DNA from: Tannerella sp.
GTDB lineage: Bacteria > Bacteroidota > Bacteroidia > Bacteroidales > Tannerellaceae
Length of the DNA stretch: 55,352 bases
Direction: 5' to 3'
NCBI GenBank assembly: GCA_031258835.1
Contig: JAIRMH010000344.1
Location: forward strand, 1 to 55,352
Positions 10,461-19,673 of the stretch are shown here, one piece after another (the first letter of the stretch is position 1; each line of letters opens with the position of its first letter). The position numbers and the translations under genes are program-made. A model generated the notes under the pieces. The model was not told where the DNA came from. It did no database searches and saw only the letters and a list, made by a program, of their open reading frames with translations.

Positions 10461-10492
10461 CATTCATAATGGATTTATACTTATAATATACT

Positions 10493-11101
10493 ATGCTACT
10501 CAGGGTTTATCCGGAAAATCCTAATCCAAAAGATATCCGAAAAGTCGTCAACGTGCTACAGGACGGCGGTTTGGCGATTTATCCTACCGATACGATGTAT
10601 GCCATCGGTTGCGATGCGCTGAATGTACGCGCCGTCGAACAAATCTGTAAAATGAAAGGGGTAAACCCGCAAAAAAGTAACCTTTCCATTATCTGTTACG
10701 ATCTTTCGGATATAAGCGGACATGCAAAGGTCAGCAATGCTGTGTTTAAACTGATTCGCGATTACCTGCCGGGGCCATATACATTTATTTTACCGGCCGG
10801 TAATAACTTGCCTAAAATTTACAAAAAAAGGAAAGAAGTCGGCATCCGCATGCCGGATAACCCCATTATTCACGAGATATGCAGGGTATTAGGACATCCT
10901 GTCATGACCATGTCCGTCCATTACAATCCGGATGAACCGGAATATGCTACCGATCCGGAATTGATATACGAGCGATATGGCGAGGATGTTGACATTGTCA
11001 TCGATGGGGGATACGGGGATATCGAAGGATCGACAATCGTTAATTGCACGGCGGAACCTTTTGAAATAATCCGCAGGGGAAAAGGCCGGATTGAGTTATA
11101 A
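10493..11101 (+). CDS. L-threonylcarbamoyladenylate synthase family protein (Sua5/YciO/YrdC)
   Basis: GGLAIYPTDTMYAIGCDALN, LPGPYTFILPA, VGIRMPDNPI. Confidence 0.93.
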   Translation: MLLRVYPENPNPKDIRKVVNVLQDGGLAIYPTDTMYAIGCDALNVRAVEQICKMKGVNPQKSNLSIICYDLSDISGHAKVSNAVFKLIRDYLPGPYTFILPAGNNLPKIYKKRKEVGIRMPDNPIIHEICRVLGHPVMTMSVHYNPDEPEYATDPELIYERYGEDVDIVIDGGYGDIEGSTIVNCTAEPFEIIRRGKGRIEL

Positions 11102-11105
11102 CAGT

Positions 11106-11152
11106 TGGCTCTATAACGTTTTGTGTGGGTAAAAAAAAGTGGCTCTATAACG
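11106..11152 (+). repeat. 13-bp direct repeat TGGCTCTATAACG, two copies
   Basis: Copies at 11106-11118 and 11140-11152, each followed ~8 bp later by TGGG; no transposase ORF nearby. Confidence 0.6.
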
Positions 11153-11193
11153 AAACGGATGGGCAAACATCTTTTTATCGCAAAGGAGGACGT

Positions 11194-11264
11194 CGTCACT
11201 GCGAGGCACGAAGCAGTCGCCAATAGCCGGAGGGTTTGCTTCAGGATGCGTCTCCGTAATGACG
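11194..11264. repeat. Imperfect palindromic intergenic repeat element
   Basis: CGTCACTGCGAGGCACGAAGCAGTCGCC...GGCGATTGC-like interior...CTCCGTAATGACG; ends are imperfect inverted repeats; resembles the widespread CGTCATTGCGAGGCACGAAGCAATC-type repeats. Confidence 0.6.
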
Positions 11265-11319
11265 ATGATGGGGATGCCTCTGTCACAGATGAACCCGCAG
11301 GTGAAACACTCGTTTTTGA

Positions 11320-12081
11320 CTATGAATCATGAAGAGATTTAGTCTTGTCTTTTTTTGAAAGGTCGATTTTTCCTAGTAAATCAGCCTCGCCGATATGTTC
11401 TCCGGTATTATTAAATACTTCGTAATGATCTTGATGCAGGTTGTCTAAATACCAGTAATATCCGCTCGAAATCTCTTCATATACAGATTTCCCTTGCTGG
11501 CGCTTCCTTGTTTTTCTGAAACGACATTCATTTTCCAGGAGAGTTTTTTGACCAAAAGCGAATTTTCGTTCAGAATATTTACATTTATCAATTTGTCCTT
11601 TACGATTCGCCACTTCAATATAATGCTCTTCACAAAATAGATTATCAACATCTATTATTTGTGTCTTATTTTTAGATATTTGTAATTCTGTTGAGGAATA
11701 ATCCTCATGGATAAATGAAATAACGACTTTGTCTCTTTCGCAAGATTCGGCAAGAGATGTGTCATTAATTTTCTTATGATTGTATTCATAGTCATTTTTG
11801 TCGTTATGTCGTCGAGAAGTTTCCCAAAAAGGTTCACTGATCAGTTTATTGAGGGCTGACTTGAAACGTGTTGCTTCATCTGTTCTACATTGAGTTAAGA
11901 CTTGATAAAGATTGTCTCCTGAAGTAACTTGACTCTTCCAAAGGTCTTGTTTTTTCAAGAGTGTATCTTTATTTGTGAATTCTTTTAACAGTGCAATAAT
12001 CGGAATTAAACCTTCTCTTTCAAATTGGTGAATATCGTCAAACTGCCCGTTTAAAGATAATTCATTTATTAAAATTTCCAT
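11320..12081 (-). CDS. Uncharacterised protein; C-terminus resembles colicin E3-like cytotoxic RNase domain
   Basis: 253 aa; C-terminal QGKSVYEEISSGYYWYLDNLHQDHYEVFNNTGEHIGEADLLGKIDLSK. Starts 2 nt after the stop codon of the upstream ATPase ORF. Confidence 0.7.
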   Translation of the reverse strand: MEILINELSLNGQFDDIHQFEREGLIPIIALLKEFTNKDTLLKKQDLWKSQVTSGDNLYQVLTQCRTDEATRFKSALNKLISEPFWETSRRHNDKNDYEYNHKKINDTSLAESCERDKVVISFIHEDYSSTELQISKNKTQIIDVDNLFCEEHYIEVANRKGQIDKCKYSERKFAFGQKTLLENECRFRKTRKRQQGKSVYEEISSGYYWYLDNLHQDHYEVFNNTGEHIGEADLLGKIDLSKKDKTKSLHDS

Positions 12082-12083
12082 TC

Positions 12084-13217
12084 TTACAATCCTAAAAGTT
12101 CATCCAAATCATTGTCAAACTGGTCGAAAAGCCCTTCTTTATAATTCACAATTCTACCATTGTCATAAAAATGTATTTCGGTGGGAACTGAAATATTTTC
12201 TTCGTTTAACTCAAAAAAATGAACTTTCACCTTGTCTTTGTCAATTTTCTTTTGAGAAATGGCTTTGCGTATTCCATTAAAAATATGGTCGCTGTGTGTC
12301 TCTACGAAAATTTGTACTCCGCTTTGAGCCACAAGCGCTATAAGTTCTGCTAATTTTGATTGTCCTCGCGGGTGCAGATGGGCTTCAGGATTTTCAATAA
12401 TCAACAAAGCGCCGGGTTTAGCAGAAAGTAAAGCTGCTACTACTGGTAGAGAATAGGAGATGCCGAAACCGATATTTTTAGATTTTAAATTTTGAATCGG
12501 CTGATTGTCGCCTGCCCCTTTATATTCATATTCAATTTCAAATTTGTCAAATTTTTTCTCTGCTTTTATGCTTATACGAGGACTTATTTCCTTTTCCCAT
12601 TCAACTACCTGTTCTAATAAATTACTACTATGGTTATTTGGATGCAGTATTAACTTAGATATAATGGAAAAATTCTTGCTTTCTCCATAGTAATTTAAAA
12701 AATGAGCCACCAGTTCGCCTTGTCCGTTTTTTAATGAAATCTGTTTCTCTGTTTCAACAGCATAACTGTCGGGTGGATATGAATTAATATTTGCCCACCG
12801 AGAGGAACTGATATATTGAAAATCATTAGAAAATAAGATGTCTAATGAGTGTTTTCCCAATTCAAGAATCTCACTTCCTGTCTTTGGTATAAATGTATCA
12901 TGGTATTTACCTTCAACATTAAATTGAAAATTCCAATTTTCACCGTTTTCCTCCTGCAAGATGAAAGAAATAATGTGATTGTCGGTAGCAAAACGAGAAA
13001 GGGCATCATCTCCAAGGCCAATTTCACAAAGAGGCTCATTCAAATCTAGCCCATCCTTCAATCGTCCTTTTTTGAAACTTTGTCTAAGCAACAGTAACGA
13101 TTGCAACACGCTTGACTTACCGGAACTGTTCATTCCCGTCAATAGAGTAAGATTCCCGGCACTCAATTCTGTATTTTTATGCGATTTGAAGTTCGCTATC
13201 TTCAATTTTGTTATCAT
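12084..13217 (-). CDS. AAA/ABC-type ATPase with DUF3696-like C-terminus
   Basis: Walker A LLTGMNSSGKSSVLQSLLLLRQSF; Walker B ALLIIENPEAHLHPRGQSKL; VETHSDHIFNGIR; C-terminal HFYDNGRIVNYKEGLFDQFDNDLDELL. Confidence 0.92.
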   Translation of the reverse strand: MITKLKIANFKSHKNTELSAGNLTLLTGMNSSGKSSVLQSLLLLRQSFKKGRLKDGLDLNEPLCEIGLGDDALSRFATDNHIISFILQEENGENWNFQFNVEGKYHDTFIPKTGSEILELGKHSLDILFSNDFQYISSSRWANINSYPPDSYAVETEKQISLKNGQGELVAHFLNYYGESKNFSIISKLILHPNNHSSNLLEQVVEWEKEISPRISIKAEKKFDKFEIEYEYKGAGDNQPIQNLKSKNIGFGISYSLPVVAALLSAKPGALLIIENPEAHLHPRGQSKLAELIALVAQSGVQIFVETHSDHIFNGIRKAISQKKIDKDKVKVHFFELNEENISVPTEIHFYDNGRIVNYKEGLFDQFDNDLDELLGL

Positions 13218-14367
13218 CGGTAATTTTTATTTCTATTCCGTTTATACTTTTTTCTAAAACTTGATGAAACCACGAAAAACGAATTTTTACGCTATCGGCA
13301 GTTCCTGTGCCTTGCGACAAGGAATTAGAATAACGAACATTCTTCATTAGTTCTATCAGATTATTTCTAAATAAGGTTTTATGCCGCTTTAATCTATTTA
13401 TTTTATCGTCATTTAATTTTGCAAAAGTAGAAGTTATGACTTCAAAATACGCTTTATTTATTGGATGACGGGCGTCATTTTCATTGGTTCTTTTGCGAAA
13501 GGCATCTGTCCCAAAAATATCTATTGATAAAAGCAATGATTTTTTAAAGTCATTCTCAATTTTTTGGGTATCCTCCGTTTTTTCTATAATCTCCATACTT
13601 GAATTGATAAAATCATCCAGTCCGGGTTGATATTCTGTGTAATTAATCAAATAAAATGCAATAAAACGGCTGACAAAATCGCGGTCTTCCATTCTTTGGG
13701 TTTTTATTTTCCCATCCGTTGCTTTTTTAAAAACGTCAAATTGGGCAAAGTTTTTGACAGTATCAGAGGCTTTTCCTTGAAAAATTGCATTCCTGATTTC
13801 TTGCGGAGTTAGTTCAAGCCCGCCTGTATTCAATCGTTTGAACAAATGATAACGAACTCTTAAAGGCGCTTTTTTTAGTTTGAAAATGACAATCTGCCGC
13901 CTTATTATACTTGTTTGAAGGGGTAACGGTAAGTCTTCAAATCCAAGATTATTCAAATAGTCGCTTTCTCCTCCTTCTTTTTTCCCCAGAAACTCTAATC
14001 CTGTTAATTTCAAGGTTTTCTTTATGCAAAAATTTTCAATCGCACAACACCGTTGCAGTCCATCTATAATATCCCATGGTTTTCCGGTTGTATCAAAATA
14101 AAATGCAGGCAGAGGCAAGCCTAACAAAATAGATTCAATCAATCTGCTCTGTCGTTGGGAGGACCATAGATTGCTTTCTCTTTGAAAATCAGTGTTCATG
14201 TTGATTTCGCCATACCTTATGCTGTCAATCAAATAACCAACTGTGAAGGGTGGCGTTTCGATCTCAATATCATTGGGGTTAAATGGTTTTTCAATCACAT
14301 CGTTACCGAAAGAAGTATCTTCACTTTCAACTTCTTGATTCTCTCGTATCTCGTTTAATTCATCCAT
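13177..14367 (-). CDS. DUF262 domain-containing protein (ParB/Srx-like)
   Basis: INMNTDFQRESNLWSSQRQSRLIESILLGLPLPAFYFD...WDIIDGLQRCCAI. ATG at 14367 preferred over ORF start 14385 because a -7 box ends just upstream. Confidence 0.9.
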   Translation of the reverse strand: MDELNEIRENQEVESEDTSFGNDVIEKPFNPNDIEIETPPFTVGYLIDSIRYGEINMNTDFQRESNLWSSQRQSRLIESILLGLPLPAFYFDTTGKPWDIIDGLQRCCAIENFCIKKTLKLTGLEFLGKKEGGESDYLNNLGFEDLPLPLQTSIIRRQIVIFKLKKAPLRVRYHLFKRLNTGGLELTPQEIRNAIFQGKASDTVKNFAQFDVFKKATDGKIKTQRMEDRDFVSRFIAFYLINYTEYQPGLDDFINSSMEIIEKTEDTQKIENDFKKSLLLSIDIFGTDAFRKRTNENDARHPINKAYFEVITSTFAKLNDDKINRLKRHKTLFRNNLIELMKNVRYSNSLSQGTGTADSVKIRFSWFHQVLEKSINGIEIKITDDNKIEDSELQIA

Positions 14368-14392
14368 CTTATAATATTTTTGCAAAAGTATT

Positions 14393-14400
14393 ATTTTTAT
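14393..14400 (-). promoter_or_regulatory. Bacteroidetes -7 box (TACTTTTG) for the DUF262 cassette
   Basis: Minus-strand TACTTTTG 25 nt upstream of ATG 14367; overlapping ATAACAT repeats just upstream (14404-14421). Confidence 0.55.
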
Positions 14401-14455
14401 GCGATATGTTATATGTTATAATTACCCTTTTTTACAAAGGAAAAAGCGTGTGATT

Positions 14456-16006
14456 TTATTCCTCCATCCGGCAGCCGATATTTTTACCCGAAAATGCGAC
14501 GCCCAGAAGAATGACCTTTCCTGTATATTTGTTATAATAGCGACGGTCGCGTATCTGCGTCATGGCTTCGTCGAGCAGCGCCTTTGTCGTCTTTTCGGCA
14601 TGGTATTTTATTTCGGCGACCACCGTTACGCCGCCCGGCTGTTCCCAGACGGCGTCAGCGCGCCCGCGGTTGTTCAACACCTCGCCCTGTATGTTGAAGC
14701 CGAGCAGCCGCATCCATATCAGCATCAGCGAATGGTAGTAGGCTTCTCTGGGAATGTGAAGTTCGTAGGGGACGGTGGCGATCATCATTTCGAGGCTACG
14801 GGCAAAGCCGGCTTCGTCGCCGACAGTTAACTGCCGCTCCATCGTCATGCGCAATTTGTCGATCTGTTCGCCGGGATACTTCCCGTAGGCGTGCAACAGA
14901 CACGTCAATAACGCTTCGTTGACTTCCGAATTAGGGACGCCTAGCGTATACCGGGGACGTCCGTTTATCAGTTCTTTCCGTTTGATGGTCAGATAACCGG
15001 TCTGAAACAGCAATGGCACATCGCCGATATCTGCCGGGTCATAGCCGTCGAACACCTTTTCACCGGTAACGATCGGCTCCAGTACGGCGTCTGCACGATT
15101 GCGGCGTTGAATCATATCTATCAGAAACGCAGGCGTACCGGTGCCAAACCAGTATCCGGCAAATTCCCGGACTTTAAAAAATTTCAGTGTCGAAAACGGA
15201 TTGTAGATGGCCGTTTTCCCATCCCATGTATAGCCGTTGTACCAGTAACGAATCCGGTCAAGCAAATATTCCCTTGTCATATTCAAATGTGTGGTAACGA
15301 CGTCAATGTGTTCGGAAAAATTACTTTCCAGTTCCTCCTGCGTATATCCGCATACTGCCGCATACTGTTCATGCAAGGTAATATCATCGAGATTGTTCAG
15401 CGCCGAAAAAATCGACAGACCAGAAAACTTCGACACGCCGGTCAGGAAGACAAATCGCAAATGCTCGTCTGCGCCTTTCATTACCTGATAGAAATCATGC
15501 ACCGCCGTCCGAACAGGCTTCAGATAAGAATCGAAGAGATGAGAGGTGATCGGTTTGTCGTATTCGTCAATCAACACAACTACCTGTTTGCCGGTCTTGT
15601 TGTGCAGGGATTCTATCAACTCTCCAAAACAGTTGATGGCCGATTCCGCTCCTAAAGCAATCTGATAACTTCGAGCAACCTCTTTCATGTGAAATACCAG
15701 ACTGTTTTCTATTTTTTCCGGCGTCGAATGGTCGATCAGCGTCCAGTCTATCTTGACGACCGGAAACTGCTGCGACCAGTCCCATTTGTCGTAAATATAA
15801 AGCCCTTCAAACAACTCTTCCCGCCCGCGAAATATCATTTCCAGCGTACTTATCAGCAACGACTTCCCAAAACGGCGCGGACGGGAAAGAAAATAAATTC
15901 TTCCTTCCGAAATGATCCGGTGGATGACCTCGGTTTTATCTACATATACGCAGTCGTTTTTTCGTAAATTTTCAAACGACTGCGTTCCTATCGGCAACCT
16001 TTTCAT
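14456..16006 (-). CDS. AAA-ATPase-like / PD-(D/E)XK nuclease superfamily protein
   Basis: LPIGTQSFENLRKNDCVYVDKTEVIHRII...FLSRPRRFGKSLLISTLEMIF; VVLIDEYDKPI; C-terminal GRADAVWEQPGGVTVVAEIKYH (nuclease core). Confidence 0.92.
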   Translation of the reverse strand: MKRLPIGTQSFENLRKNDCVYVDKTEVIHRIISEGRIYFLSRPRRFGKSLLISTLEMIFRGREELFEGLYIYDKWDWSQQFPVVKIDWTLIDHSTPEKIENSLVFHMKEVARSYQIALGAESAINCFGELIESLHNKTGKQVVVLIDEYDKPITSHLFDSYLKPVRTAVHDFYQVMKGADEHLRFVFLTGVSKFSGLSIFSALNNLDDITLHEQYAAVCGYTQEELESNFSEHIDVVTTHLNMTREYLLDRIRYWYNGYTWDGKTAIYNPFSTLKFFKVREFAGYWFGTGTPAFLIDMIQRRNRADAVLEPIVTGEKVFDGYDPADIGDVPLLFQTGYLTIKRKELINGRPRYTLGVPNSEVNEALLTCLLHAYGKYPGEQIDKLRMTMERQLTVGDEAGFARSLEMMIATVPYELHIPREAYYHSLMLIWMRLLGFNIQGEVLNNRGRADAVWEQPGGVTVVAEIKYHAEKTTKALLDEAMTQIRDRRYYNKYTGKVILLGVAFSGKNIGCRMEE

Positions 16007-16038
16007 GACGTAATATATTTATAATCATAAATTTGAGA

Positions 16039-16099
16039 CAAAAGTACATGAAATTTTCGACGTTACACACAAACCGATAAAAATGTTTTGCAAAATTTA
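16039..16099 (-). promoter_or_regulatory. Copy A of a ~61-bp repeated promoter-like element
   Basis: Minus strand TAAATTTTGCAAAACATTTTTATCGGTTTGTGTGTAACGTCGAAAATTTCATGTACTTTTG; ends in TACTTTTG -7 box 33 nt before the ATG of 14456-16006. Confidence 0.8.
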
Positions 16100-16328
16100 C
16101 ATGGTAAAGTCAAATTTTTTTCTTGCAAAATAAAAAACAACATAAAATCACCTCAACGTCACCCTTCGGGTAAAGGAGCAATAATAAAACAAAATCTACG
16201 TTTTTATTCTTTATAAAATGAGTGAACAGAGGGAAAGCGACTTTTTTTACGGCTTTCTTTTTTTATGGCTTTCGCATTTTATATTGTATTTTTGCAGTCA
16301 AATAGAACAGGATGATACCGATGTAAAT

Positions 16329-18230
16329 ATGAATGAGAACAAAAGATGGCTGGACAACATAAATTCGCCGGAGGACTTAAGAAAACTTCCTCTGGAGGAT
16401 CTAACGGATGTATGCTCGGAATTACGGCGATTCATTATTGATGCGCTTTCGATAAACCCAGGTCATCTGGGCGCCAGTTTGGGTACGGTAGAGCTAACGG
16501 TCGCGCTTCATTATGTTTTTAATACGCCGTTCGACCGTATCGTCTGGGATATAGGCCACCAAGCTTATGGACATAAAATACTGACCGGAAGGCGCGAACA
16601 ATTTAATACGCTCCGCAAATGGGGAGGAATAAGCGGGTTCCCGAATCCGGCGGAAAGCGAATATGACGCTTTTGTTGCAGGACATGCCTCCAATTCGATA
16701 TCGGCGGCATTGGGGATATCGACCGCTTTCGAACTGCAAAACGAAAGCGACCGTCATGTGATTGCCGTAATCGGCGATGGCGCCATGACGGGAGGACTGG
16801 CGTTCGAAGGCCTTAATAATGCGTCGAATAACCCGAACAACCTGCTGATCATCCTGAACGACAACGACATGGCGATCGACCACAATGTAGGGGGTATAAA
16901 CCGTTACCTGGTGGATATAACGACCAGCCAGACATACAATAAGGTAAGGTACGACCTGTACCGTATGATGCGTAAGGCTAACCTTATAACGGAAGATCGG
17001 CGCGAAAGTATCCTGCGATTTAACAATAGCCTGAAAGCGTTGATTTCAAAGCAACATAATTTGTTTGAGGGATTCAGTATTCGATATTTCGGTCCGGTGA
17101 ACGGGCATGATGTATCGGATCTTGTTCATAAGCTGAATGATATAAAAGACATGAAAGGCCCCAAACTGCTACATATAAAGACGCAGAAGGGTAAAGGCTT
17201 TAAGCCTGCCGAAGATTCGGCTACGGAGTGGCATGCGCCGGGGAAATTCGACAAAAAAACGGGAAAACGGATCATCCCCGTCGAGTTGAACCAACCGCAG
17301 TTATATCAGCATGTGTTCGGGCATACGCTGGTCGAACTTGCCGAACAGGACAAACGGGTTGTAGGGATCACGCCGGCCATGCCGACGGGGTGCTCCATGT
17401 GTTTTATGATGAAACGTTTCCCTGAACGCACGTTCGACGTGGGGATAGCCGAAGGCCACGCAGTAACGTTTTCGTCCGGATTAGCAAAAGAAGGTATGAT
17501 TCCGTTTTGCAATATCTATTCGTCGTTCATGCAAAGGGCTTATGACGAAGTAATCCATGACGCAGCCCTGCAAAAACTTCATGTCGTGTTTTGCATAGAC
17601 CGGGCAGGACTTGTCGGCGAAGACGGGGCTACCCATCATGGAGTATTCGACCTTGCCTACATGCGTCCTATACCGAACCTTGCCATTGCCTCCCCTATCA
17701 ACGAAATAGATTTGCGAAACCTGATGTATACCGGTTATCAGGATGATGCCGGAACATTTGTCATCCGTTACCCACGAGGGAAAGGTGAACTTTACGATTG
17801 GCGGCAACCGTTCAAAATATTACCCGTAGGGAAAGGGTGTAAGCTGCGTAACGGAAAGGATGTGGCGGTACTGTCGATCGGCCCGATAGGCAACAACGTG
17901 CGAAAAGCGATAGAAATGATTGCGGATAGTTCCCCTTCGGTAGCCCATTACGATATGATCTACCTGAAGCCGGTAGACGAGGAGATCCTGCACGAAGTCG
18001 GACAGCATTTTAAAAGCGTTATTACGGTTGAGAATGGAGTTCGTTCCGGCGGTCTCGGAAGCGTCGTCGCCGAATTTATGACGGAAAATGGATATACGCC
18101 GATAATAAAACGCATCGGAATACCGGACAAGTTCGTCGAACATGGAACCATCGAAGAACTTTTTAAAATTTACGGGATGGATGCGGAAAGCATCTATAAG
18201 GAAATCATAACGGAAGCGGCGAAATTATAA
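16329..18230 (+). CDS. dxs: 1-deoxy-D-xylulose-5-phosphate synthase
   Basis: [67 protein letters not shown] 16329 preferred over 16218 (a TATTTTTG promoter box lies inside the longer ORF). Confidence 0.96.
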   Translation: MNENKRWLDNINSPEDLRKLPLEDLTDVCSELRRFIIDALSINPGHLGASLGTVELTVALHYVFNTPFDRIVWDIGHQAYGHKILTGRREQFNTLRKWGGISGFPNPAESEYDAFVAGHASNSISAALGISTAFELQNESDRHVIAVIGDGAMTGGLAFEGLNNASNNPNNLLIILNDNDMAIDHNVGGINRYLVDITTSQTYNKVRYDLYRMMRKANLITEDRRESILRFNNSLKALISKQHNLFEGFSIRYFGPVNGHDVSDLVHKLNDIKDMKGPKLLHIKTQKGKGFKPAEDSATEWHAPGKFDKKTGKRIIPVELNQPQLYQHVFGHTLVELAEQDKRVVGITPAMPTGCSMCFMMKRFPERTFDVGIAEGHAVTFSSGLAKEGMIPFCNIYSSFMQRAYDEVIHDAALQKLHVVFCIDRAGLVGEDGATHHGVFDLAYMRPIPNLAIASPINEIDLRNLMYTGYQDDAGTFVIRYPRGKGELYDWRQPFKILPVGKGCKLRNGKDVAVLSIGPIGNNVRKAIEMIADSSPSVAHYDMIYLKPVDEEILHEVGQHFKSVITVENGVRSGGLGSVVAEFMTENGYTPIIKRIGIPDKFVEHGTIEELFKIYGMDAESIYKEIITEAAKL

Positions 18231-18289
18231 GGAGGTGAATCGCGTACCGGGAAGGACAATGTTTTTGATAACATCATTATTTTAAATAA

Positions 18290-19630
18290 ATGAAAATATT
18301 AATTGCCGGCGCCGGAGAAGTAGGAACACATCTGGCGAAAATGCTTTCAAGAGAAAAGCATGATATTATTTTGATGGATCCCGACGAGGAAAAACTTGCT
18401 TTTACCCGTTCCGGGATGGAGATCTTGCCGATTGCCGGCAATCCGACTTCGCTAAACGATCTGGAGGAAGCAGGCATAAACCGGATAGACCTGTTTATCA
18501 GCGTGACGACGGAGGAGACAACCAATATAACCGCCTGTATGCTGGCGGCCAAGATGGGCGCCGCCAAGACATTTGCACGCATCAACAACTACGAATATCT
18601 GTTGCCGAAAAACAAAGAATTCTTTTCCAATCTGGGAATCCACTCCATGATATACCCCGAAATGCTCGCCGCCAAAGAGATCGTTTCGGCCATACGACGC
18701 CCATGGACCCGCCAATACTGGGACTTGTTAGGCGGAGCATTAATCCTGCTGGGCATAAAAATCCGTAAAAACGCTCACATCGTAAACAAATATCTCACGG
18801 AATTGACAAGTAGCGATAATAAGTTTTACCACATCGTAGCTATCAAACGCGGCAACGATACGATAATCCCATACGGCAACGATCGTATCATGGATGGAGA
18901 CATCGTATTCTTCACTTCCCGGAAAGCTGATATTGAAGAGATACGCCGGCAAACGGGCAAATCCGACCAGGAAGTGAAGAAAGCGCTTATTATGGGAGGA
19001 GGACGTATTGCCGTTCGCACGTCCCAATATCTGCCGGGAAACATCCATGTGAAAATTATAGAGACGTTGAAAGATAAAAGTATCCGCATATCCGAACAGG
19101 TGCCCATCAATACGCTCATCATCAACGGCGATGGCCGCGATACCGACTTGTTAATGCAGGAAGGCATTCAAGATACGGACGCATTCGTCGCACTTACGGA
19201 AAATTCCAGCACCAATATCCTGGCATGTCTCGCGGCAAAACGTTATGGGGTGACAAAGACGATCGCCCAGGTAGAAAATATTGATTATATCCCGATGGCC
19301 GAAAAATTAGATATCGGCTCCGTCATCAATAAGAAACTTATTGCCGCCAGCCATATCTATCAATTCTTGCTGGATGCGGATGTGGCGACCGTAAAATGCC
19401 TCACTTTTGCAAATGCGGATGTGGCGGAACTGATCGCACGTTCAGGATCTAAAATAACGAAAAAGAAAGTGAAAAACCTGCGCCTTCCTAAGGATATGAC
19501 CTTAGGAGGACTTATCCGCAATGGCGAACCGATGCTCATAAACGGAGAAACACAAATACAGGCGCATGATCACGTAGTCGTGTTTTGCCTTGAATCCGCC
19601 ATGAGAAAACTGGAGAATTTTTTCAATTAA
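18290..19630 (+). CDS. trkA: Trk system potassium transporter TrkA
   Basis: Two RCK/TrkA-N + TrkA-C units; MKILIAGAGEVGTHLAKMLSREKHDIILMD. Confidence 0.95.
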   Translation: MKILIAGAGEVGTHLAKMLSREKHDIILMDPDEEKLAFTRSGMEILPIAGNPTSLNDLEEAGINRIDLFISVTTEETTNITACMLAAKMGAAKTFARINNYEYLLPKNKEFFSNLGIHSMIYPEMLAAKEIVSAIRRPWTRQYWDLLGGALILLGIKIRKNAHIVNKYLTELTSSDNKFYHIVAIKRGNDTIIPYGNDRIMDGDIVFFTSRKADIEEIRRQTGKSDQEVKKALIMGGGRIAVRTSQYLPGNIHVKIIETLKDKSIRISEQVPINTLIINGDGRDTDLLMQEGIQDTDAFVALTENSSTNILACLAAKRYGVTKTIAQVENIDYIPMAEKLDIGSVINKKLIAASHIYQFLLDADVATVKCLTFANADVAELIARSGSKITKKKVKNLRLPKDMTLGGLIRNGEPMLINGETQIQAHDHVVVFCLESAMRKLENFFN

Positions 19631-19673
19631 CGACACAGCCGGCGTCAATCGTTTAATAAATATCTTAAAAATC

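Noticed and set aside
15107-15655. 182-aa plus-strand ORF antisense to the AAA/PD-(D/E)XK gene
   Set aside because: Antisense shadow of a high-confidence CDS with no family motif or promoter.
16155-16185. ACCCTTCGGGT mini-hairpin upstream of dxs as a riboswitch
   Set aside because: Only a 4-bp stem with no conserved riboswitch core visible.
16218-16328. N-terminal extension of Dxs in the ORF track
   Set aside because: Extension contains a TATTTTTG promoter box and does not resemble Dxs; ATG 16329 gives a normal N-terminus.
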